Assembly: GCA_035444285.1 (NCBI GenBank)
Contig: DAOMOK010000002.1
Location: 310,001-374,000, forward strand
From: CAADGU01 sp035444285
GTDB taxonomy: Bacteria; Chloroflexota; Anaerolineae; Promineifilales; Promineifilaceae
Direction: 5' to 3'
DNA length: 64,000 nt
Shown here: positions 59,177-64,000 of the stretch, piece after piece
How the letters are laid out: the number at the start of each line of letters is the position of its first letter
How positions within the stretch are numbered: the stretch's first letter is position 1
Notes under the pieces: generated by a model
The model's input: only the letters and a program-made list of their open reading frames with translations
Told to the model about the DNA's origin: nothing
The model's database searches: none
Program-made: the position numbers and the translations under genes

Positions 59177-60202
59177 GGTGTCAATCTTTTTGCGTGGCAA
59201 CGGCCGTTCCGCCACATCTTCCAATAACCCGCCATGCCCCAGATTGACAATATCCATTTGTGTCAGCCGGTCGCCGGCCAGCAGGCGGGGCAGCACCAGG
59301 TCTACAATGTTGAGCTTGGGGCTGCGCACACAGCCGGGCGCGCCCAATACCGGGATTTTACCCAGATAGCCCAACATCAGCAGATTGCCAGGGTCCACCG
59401 GCGCGCCAAAACAGGTGACAACACCACCCGCCCGCTCCACCGCCCGCGGCGCAATGTCGTAGCGATCCATAATGGCCGTCTCCCCGGCCAAAACGACCAG
59501 CCCGGCGCCATTTTGCACCCGCTGCGCCAATTTGTGCGCCAGTTCCACTTCGCCGGTCTCGTCTTCCAGGGGGATAAAATCTACTGTGTCCAACGTGCTG
59601 CCTAATGCCTCTAGCCGTGCGCGAATGGGTGGTGTGAAGCTGCCCACCGTGCGCGTCTGGGCAGCGGGAGAACCGGAGAGGATGAGGGCGGCGCGATGGG
59701 CGGGTAGGGGGGTGATGTTGATCAGCGGCCCCGCTTCGGCGGCGATGACTTCTACGGCCGTGACCGCCGTTTCCGGCACGGCATAGGGGATGATTTTGAC
59801 GGTAGCCACAATTTTGCGGGGGTGGACGGCCGTGTTCGTCAGCAATGTCGCCAGGGTAATGCCTTCCTGGGAATTGAGCCGCGCCAGCCGCGCCGCATCC
59901 ACGCGCAAAATGCCCAACACGGCCGCTTTCAGATTTACCCGCCCGGTTGCCGGGCCGGTGCGCGAGAGGCCTGACCCGCTGACAGCGGCCGCCACCCGCC
60001 GCGCCGCCTCATTTTCAGCCACATCCCCCGCTTCCAGTTCAGCCACATACACCACCGACCGGCCCATTTCTAGCAAGGTGGCAACGTCTGTTGGGGTGAG
60101 GGGGTGGCCTTTACGGAAGAGGCGACGGCCGTCGGCCCCGGCCATGTTGTGGCCGAGAATTTTGCCAATCGCCTGCGCTGTGGGAATGGGGCCAAAGTTC
60201 AT
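59165..60202 (-). CDS. molybdopterin-binding (MoeA/MoaB-like) protein
   Basis: A 345-residue protein with an N-terminal MoeA-type segment 'AIGKILGHNMAGADGRRLFR', a central region 'PYAVPETAVTAVEVI', and a C-terminal MoCF-biosynthesis domain 'LVVLAGETAIMDRYDIAPRA' with 'GNLLMLGYLGKIPVLGAPGC'. Proteins of this kind stand near Mo-hydroxylase genes and are thought to handle molybdopterin or its nucleotide; they are sometimes fused to a MobA-like transferase, absent here. The ATG overlaps the HNH stop by ATGA. Confidence 0.78.
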   Translation of the reverse strand: MNFGPIPTAQAIGKILGHNMAGADGRRLFRKGHPLTPTDVATLLEMGRSVVYVAELEAGDVAENEAARRVAAAVSGSGLSRTGPATGRVNLKAAVLGILRVDAARLARLNSQEGITLATLLTNTAVHPRKIVATVKIIPYAVPETAVTAVEVIAAEAGPLINITPLPAHRAALILSGSPAAQTRTVGSFTPPIRARLEALGSTLDTVDFIPLEDETGEVELAHKLAQRVQNGAGLVVLAGETAIMDRYDIAPRAVERAGGVVTCFGAPVDPGNLLMLGYLGKIPVLGAPGCVRSPKLNIVDLVLPRLLAGDRLTQMDIVNLGHGGLLEDVAERPLPRKKIDTTSS

Positions 60203-60624
60203 GGTGGTGGATGCTTCCCAATCAGATGGAGTGCCCGACGTAGATTAACCACGCCAGGCCGATTCAATTGTAATGTTTCGACTGTAGCTCGCCCCGTTGG
60301 CGTCAATCCCACCACCTGGGAAAAATCTTCTGTCCAGGCAAAATGGTCGCCCCAACGCTGCTGCCGGGGGTGAAACAGAGGTGTAACTTCTCCTGTGACC
60401 GGGTCAACGGCTTCTGTATGTGTGTATTTGTGATTGTTGCATCCCTGGCAGGCCAGAGCCAAATTATTTAGTTTTGTCTGCCCGCCTTTGGCGCGGGGCA
60501 CAATGTGTTCTACAGAAAATGATTCCGGGGCATAACGAGCCTGGCTCATACAATACTCGCAGCAATTCCGGGCACGAGCGATTACCTGGGTGCGTTGGTC
60601 GGCAGATGGGCGGGAATCAGGCAT
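60199..60624 (-). CDS. HNH endonuclease of two-gene module
   Basis: A 141-residue HNH protein: 'NCCEYCMSQARYAPESFSVE' then 'HIVPRAKGGQTKLNNLALAC', 'QGCNNHK', and a conserved-looking tail 'PLFHPRQQRWGDHFAWTEDF' with 'GLTPTGRATVETLQLNRPGV'. From memory, very similar HNH proteins preceded by a coiled-coil-like partner occur in many cyanobacteria, often in multiple copies; this was not checked. Its start overlaps the partner gene by 8 nt and its stop the molybdopterin-binding gene by 4 nt. Two cysteine pairs bind zinc. Confidence 0.9.
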   Translation of the reverse strand: MPDSRPSADQRTQVIARARNCCEYCMSQARYAPESFSVEHIVPRAKGGQTKLNNLALACQGCNNHKYTHTEAVDPVTGEVTPLFHPRQQRWGDHFAWTEDFSQVVGLTPTGRATVETLQLNRPGVVNLRRALHLIGKHPPP

Positions 60625-61018
60625 GATTCAAGGGATGGATACCCAGGTCGTCCATTAAATCTGAGAGAGGTACATTGCGCAGTTGAGCCAGTTCTACCAG
60701 ATATTTTACCCGTTCTGCATGTAGTCGCTCGATCTCGTCAGAAAGACGAATCAACTCCGCGTGTTCAGCAGGTGTTAGCGATTCGGCATCTCGTTTTGCA
60801 GCGACTATTTTGTAGGGTTGCCAGAGAGCTAGAGGGATTCCCTGGTTAATCTTTCGCAAGAGGGTTGCCTCTTTTTCAGATAGGTGTGGCATTTGCCGTT
60901 TGGCATATAGCGCCGAAAGCTGTTGTATCAACTCTTTGAGTTCATCGGTATCTAGCTGTTGGGTTGCCTTTAGCAATTCTTGTGGTGACAAAGTAGCCTG
61001 TACTTGAATGGTAGTCAT
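60617..61018 (-). CDS. helical partner protein of HNH endonuclease
   Basis: A 133-residue, highly helical protein (MTTIQVQATLSPQELLKATQ..., 'LIQQLSALYAKRQMPHLSEK', 'LIRLSDEIERLHAERVKYLV', ending 'LMDDLGIHPLNHA'). No enzyme motifs. The heptad-like leucines suggest a coiled coil. The start at 61018 has AGGGA at 8-9 nt spacing; another ATG two codons upstream has poorer spacing. AT-richer than the surroundings and without an octamer, like the HNH gene it overlaps. Confidence 0.7.
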   Translation of the reverse strand: MTTIQVQATLSPQELLKATQQLDTDELKELIQQLSALYAKRQMPHLSEKEATLLRKINQGIPLALWQPYKIVAAKRDAESLTPAEHAELIRLSDEIERLHAERVKYLVELAQLRNVPLSDLMDDLGIHPLNHA

Positions 61019-61103
61019 CTGCATTTTCCCTGTAACGATTGATGAGTGGATTCTACCACATTCCTTCACAGATATTACGGCCGTGAAATTTGCCAACCAC
61101 CTG

Positions 61104-61871
61104 CTATTGCATTCCGGCTTGTTGCAGGAGGGTGGCGGCGAGTACGGCTGTGTCCCCCTCCAACGCGATCTCCGGCGGCCGTGTGTAGTCAATGATAGAA
61201 CCGTAATCCAGCGAATCATAGAGTGACTCGAAAATTTCCTGGCAATCCAGTTCAGCGTCAGCATCGCCCGGCGAGAGGGGCACAGGAATGGTGGGCAGCT
61301 TTGAATAGAGTTGAATGGGCCAGACATCACAAACGGGCCGTTTTTCGGCGCGGCTGAGAAAGATGTAATAAGGCGCTTCGGGCAAAGCTGAGGCCATAGG
61401 GACGCGCCGTCCCTGGCGCAGCCAGTCAATCTCAATCAAATGGACGCTGCTTTGCAAAATAGCCAGCCGCTTTTCCAGATACTCCTCATATCCTCTACCG
61501 CGTTTATTAGCTGGCGACAGCACTTCAATGGTTGTCACCAACTCCTTGCCGTCGGCCGTATGAATTTCGACCACGTAATGGGGAATTTCGGTGGGGATGG
61601 GGGCCAGCACTTCCACCGGCGCAGGCGCTGTGTGCACGGCCCAAACTGGCGGCGCTTCTCTGGCAACGGCCGTGTCCGGGTAAATATCTCGCCGTGAAAT
61701 GCCAATGCTGTCCGGCACATCCACAATAAAACGAGGCGTGGCCCGCACCACGTATTTGGGTTTCACCTGGGGCGTCAACCGTTGACGAATGGCGACGCTC
61801 AATTCGATGTGAAAACTGTGCCACTCGTTGCCTTCAAGATAGGGATCCATGCCTGGAAATAGCGACGGCAT
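61104..61871 (-). CDS. DUF4058 protein
   Basis: A 255-residue protein with the DUF4058 hallmarks: start 'MPSLFPGMDPYLEGNEWHSF', then 'VEIHTADGKELVTTIEVLSP', 'ANKRGRGYEEYLEKR', 'LIEIDWLRQGRRVP' and 'YYIFLSRAEKRPVCDVWPIQL'. The E-x(n)-E-V-L-S-P-A-N-K arrangement recalls a PD-(D/E)XK-like nuclease core, but no activity is known to me. The family is common in cyanobacteria and Chloroflexota. It stands 85 nt upstream of the HNH module on the same strand. Confidence 0.9.
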   Translation of the reverse strand: MPSLFPGMDPYLEGNEWHSFHIELSVAIRQRLTPQVKPKYVVRATPRFIVDVPDSIGISRRDIYPDTAVAREAPPVWAVHTAPAPVEVLAPIPTEIPHYVVEIHTADGKELVTTIEVLSPANKRGRGYEEYLEKRLAILQSSVHLIEIDWLRQGRRVPMASALPEAPYYIFLSRAEKRPVCDVWPIQLYSKLPTIPVPLSPGDADAELDCQEIFESLYDSLDYGSIIDYTRPPEIALEGDTAVLAATLLQQAGMQ

Positions 61872-62028
61872 CTTGCACTCTCCTTATGATAGGACGCAGA
61901 TTCTCGCGGATGACGCGGATTGTTTTTGCCGGGAAAAGCTGCCGCAAATTATACCACATCCCCCTTTGCCTCTCCCCCTTCACCCAGTAGAATAGACCCA
62001 TCATCCATCACGCTTTGCATCTTCCACC

Positions 62029-62048
62029 CTTTGCACCTTTGCGTTAAA
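62029..62048 (+). repeat. CTTTGCACCTTTGCGTYAAA leader element
   Basis: This element lies 27 nt before the acyl-CoA synthetase ATG. It matches 42521-42540 at 19 of 20 positions, and a relative lies in reverse orientation at 16544-16563. Confidence 0.6.
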
Positions 62049-62074
62049 AATTTCCCGCCAATAAGGAGACTGCT

Positions 62075-63964
62075 ATGTACGAGCAACTGTATCAACAATC
62101 CATCAGCGACCCGGACGGATTTTGGGCCGCCGCCGCTGAAGCCGTTCATTGGTACAAAAAATGGGACAGGGTGTTGGACAATGCCAACCCGCCCTTTTAC
62201 CGTTGGTTTAGCGGCGGCCTGGTGAACAGTTGTTACAACGCCCTGGACTGGCATGTAGCCAACGGCCGTGCCCACCAATCCGCCCTCATCTACGATAGCC
62301 CCGTCACCCATACCGTCCGCACCTACACCTACCAACAACTGCTGGACGAGGTCGCCCGTTTTGCCGGGGTGCTGGTCGCCCAGGGGGTGCAAAAGGGCGA
62401 CCGGGTGATCATTTATATGCCGATGGTGCCGGAAACGGCCGTGGCCATGCTCGCCTGCGCCCGCATTGGGGCCATTCACTCCGTCGTTTTTGGCGGTTTT
62501 GCCGCCAACGAACTGGCGACGCGCATTGATGACGCCCAACCCAAACTCATCCTCTCCGCCTCCTGCGGCATTGAAATTGCCCGCGTCATCCCCTACAAAC
62601 CACTGCTGGACAAAGCCATCGACATGGCCCACCACAAACCGGCGCACTGCATTATTTTGCAACGGCCGCAAGAGAAAGCCGAGATGGTACACGGCCGTGA
62701 CCTCGATTGGGCCGAACTGATGACCACCGCCCAACCGGTAGATTGTGTACCCGTCGCCGCCACCGACCCCCTCTACATCCTCTACACCTCCGGCACCACC
62801 GGCATCCCCAAAGGTGTGGTGCGCGACAACGGTGGCCATCTGGTGGCCCTGAAGTGGAGCATGAAGAATGTCTATGACGCCGACCCCGGCGATGTCTTTT
62901 GGGCGGCTTCCGACATGGGCTGGGCCGTCGGCCATTCCTACATCGTCTACGGCCCGCTCTTTCACGGCTGCACCACCATCCTCTACGAAGGTAAACCGGT
63001 GGGCACCCCCGACCCCGGCGCATTCTGGCGCGTCATCAGCCAGCACAACGTCAAGGTGCTATTCACCGCCCCCACCGCCTTCCGCGCCATCAAACGCGAA
63101 GACCCGGACGGCCGTTACATCCGCCCATACAATCTGGACAACTTCCGCTACCTCTTCCTGGCCGGGGAACGGTGCGACCCGGACACCCTGTTCTGGGCGC
63201 AAAATCAGCTCGGTGTGCCCGTTATTGACCATTGGTGGCAGACGGAAACGGGCTGGCCCATGGGCGCGAACTGCGTGGGATTGGGTATGCTGCCCGTCAA
63301 ACCCGGTTCCTGCACCAAACCTGTGCCCGGTTACGACGTGCAGGTGTTGGATTATGCCGGGCATCCAGTGGCGGCCGGCGATATTGGCAGTATCGTCGTC
63401 AAGCTGCCCATGCCGCCCGGCTGCCTGCCCACGCTCTGGAACAACGACCAGCGGTATGTGGATTCCTACCTGAGCGAATATCCCGGCTATTACCTGACGG
63501 CCGACGCCGGTTTCAAAGACGAAGATGGCTACCTGTTCATTATGAGCCGCACCGATGACATCATCAACGTGGCCGGGCACCGCCTGTCTACGGGCGGCAT
63601 GGAGGAAGTGCTGTCCGGCCACCCAGACGTGGCTGAATGCGCCGTCGTCGGCGTCCACGATGAACTGAAGGGGGAAATCCCGGTTGGTTTTGTGGTGTTG
63701 AAAGCGGGTGTGATCCGTGACCCGGATGTGATTGTACAAGAGTTGATCCAGCGGGTGCGGGAGCAAATTGGGCCGGTGGCCTCGTTTAAGGTGGCGGCGG
63801 TGGTAGACCGGCTGCCCAAAACGCGCTCCGGCAAAATCCTGCGCGGCACCATCAAAAAGATCGCCGACGGCAATGAGTACCGGATGCCCGCCACCATTGA
63901 CGATCCGCTCATCCTGGGCGAAATTAGCGACGCCCTGGCAAAGTTAGGGTATCCGAAAGGGTAA
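62075..63964 (+). CDS. prpE: propionyl/acetyl-CoA synthetase (PrpE-type)
   Basis: A 629-residue AMP-forming acyl-CoA synthetase. Signature motifs: 'ALIYDSPVTHTVRTYTYQQL' (typical of PrpE), P-loop 'YILYTSGTTGIPKGVVRDN' (about 236-254), 'FWAASDMGWAVGHSYIVYGP', 'DHWWQTETGWPM' and the C-terminal catalytic Lys in 'TRSGKILRGTIKKIADG' (about 585), which is the usual regulatory acetylation site. It activates propionate or acetate to the CoA thioester. AAGGAG lies 6-7 nt before ATG. The gene is complete and ends 36 nt before the window end. Confidence 0.93.
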   Translation: MYEQLYQQSISDPDGFWAAAAEAVHWYKKWDRVLDNANPPFYRWFSGGLVNSCYNALDWHVANGRAHQSALIYDSPVTHTVRTYTYQQLLDEVARFAGVLVAQGVQKGDRVIIYMPMVPETAVAMLACARIGAIHSVVFGGFAANELATRIDDAQPKLILSASCGIEIARVIPYKPLLDKAIDMAHHKPAHCIILQRPQEKAEMVHGRDLDWAELMTTAQPVDCVPVAATDPLYILYTSGTTGIPKGVVRDNGGHLVALKWSMKNVYDADPGDVFWAASDMGWAVGHSYIVYGPLFHGCTTILYEGKPVGTPDPGAFWRVISQHNVKVLFTAPTAFRAIKREDPDGRYIRPYNLDNFRYLFLAGERCDPDTLFWAQNQLGVPVIDHWWQTETGWPMGANCVGLGMLPVKPGSCTKPVPGYDVQVLDYAGHPVAAGDIGSIVVKLPMPPGCLPTLWNNDQRYVDSYLSEYPGYYLTADAGFKDEDGYLFIMSRTDDIINVAGHRLSTGGMEEVLSGHPDVAECAVVGVHDELKGEIPVGFVVLKAGVIRDPDVIVQELIQRVREQIGPVASFKVAAVVDRLPKTRSGKILRGTIKKIADGNEYRMPATIDDPLILGEISDALAKLGYPKG

Positions 63965-64000
63965 TAAGGTGAAGGGGATACGACTGTACTCCTTTCATCC

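Larger units (their letters stand above)
1556..63118. repeat. highly iterated palindrome ACGGCCGT, about 120 copies
   Basis: The exact self-complementary octamer recurs throughout. Examples are at 1556, 1900, 2794, 4355, 4619, 6155, 6969, 7210 and then on average every ~520 bp up to about 63110. In genes it is read as Thr-Ala-Val, x-Gly-Arg or Arg-Pro depending on frame; 22 copies lie in the giant gene. One-base variants at the outer positions (tCGGCCGt, gCGGCCGt, aCGGCCGa, aCGGCCGc) are each far rarer, so the full octamer is the unit. Confidence 0.95.

Noticed and set aside
61949..63046. 365-codon open frame antisense to the acyl-CoA synthetase
   Set aside because: Antisense shadow of a complete, motif-bearing enzyme.

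Overview
The window looks like a chromosomal segment of a Chloroflexota bacterium (Anaerolineae/Ardenticatenia-like), probably from an uncultured lineage. This is inferred from the gene mix and style, not from a marker phylogeny. The pointers are RNase J together with RNase Y, very large secreted beta-helix proteins with an 'IYLPIIL'-type motif before a Pro/Thr tail, SARP/STAND regulators with long TPR arrays, a Ser/Thr kinase with extracellular PPC repeats, YbhN/GT4/GT39 surface-glycan genes, and mostly TTGNNN-N17-TATAAT promoters. Base composition is moderately GC-rich, with a few AT-richer islands that look acquired.

Layout. 1-2.4 kb: end of a CofC-like nucleotidyltransferase, a truncated DUF5615 gene, an APH-type kinase and two small genes. 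2.5-6.2 kb: a SARP-type regulator with ATPase and TPR regions. 6.2-6.7 kb: a graveyard with an intact Phd antitoxin, a 12-codon VapC-like stub and an ABM-like relic. 6.8-11.5 kb: DUF58 protein, initiator tRNA, PCD, a Gly-rich membrane protein, V4R and GNAT proteins. 11.5-15.2 kb: recA, recX, rny. 15.3-22.4 kb: aldo/keto reductase, then a surface-glycan set (YbhN-like, GT4, and a methyltransferase fused to GT39). 22.5-36.3 kb: a Flp-like pilin and a 4268-residue secreted beta-helix/Ig-like giant. 36.4-42.3 kb: rnj, PP2C phosphatase, TPR membrane protein and Ser/Thr kinase. 42.7-47.9 kb: GH31 alpha-xylosidase-like enzyme, HNH island, XdhC, endonuclease III. 48-51.6 kb: CoxE-like VWA, DUF1997-like, C39-like peptidase, a hypothetical gene and MoxR. 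51.7-56.8 kb: methyltransferase, XRE-STAND-TPR regulator, SnoaL-like protein, serine-hydrolase-like lipoprotein. 56.8-64 kb: SDR, tryptophanase, molybdopterin-binding protein, HNH module, DUF4058 and a PrpE-type acyl-CoA synthetase.

How parts fit together. RecA/RecX/Nth are DNA repair. RNase Y and RNase J are the mRNA decay enzymes. The kinase, phosphatase and TPR protein form a signalling block. XdhC, MoxR, CoxE and the molybdopterin-binding protein suggest molybdenum-hydroxylase maturation, though no catalytic subunit is in the window. Tryptophanase and the propionyl/acetyl-CoA synthetase feed amino-acid and short-acid catabolism.

The most striking signal is not a gene. The exact palindrome ACGGCCGT occurs about 120 times (my count by eye is 123), roughly once per 520 bp, where one or two would be expected by chance. 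It lies in all three codon frames and between genes, and is missing from the AT-rich HNH islands. It resembles in kind the cyanobacterial HIP1 octamer but has a different sequence. The same DNA carries many unrelated short tandem repeats with 7-8 bp period (comparable to cyanobacterial heptameric STRRs) and a family of long near-perfect inverted repeats at gene junctions. Several of these run into coding sequence.
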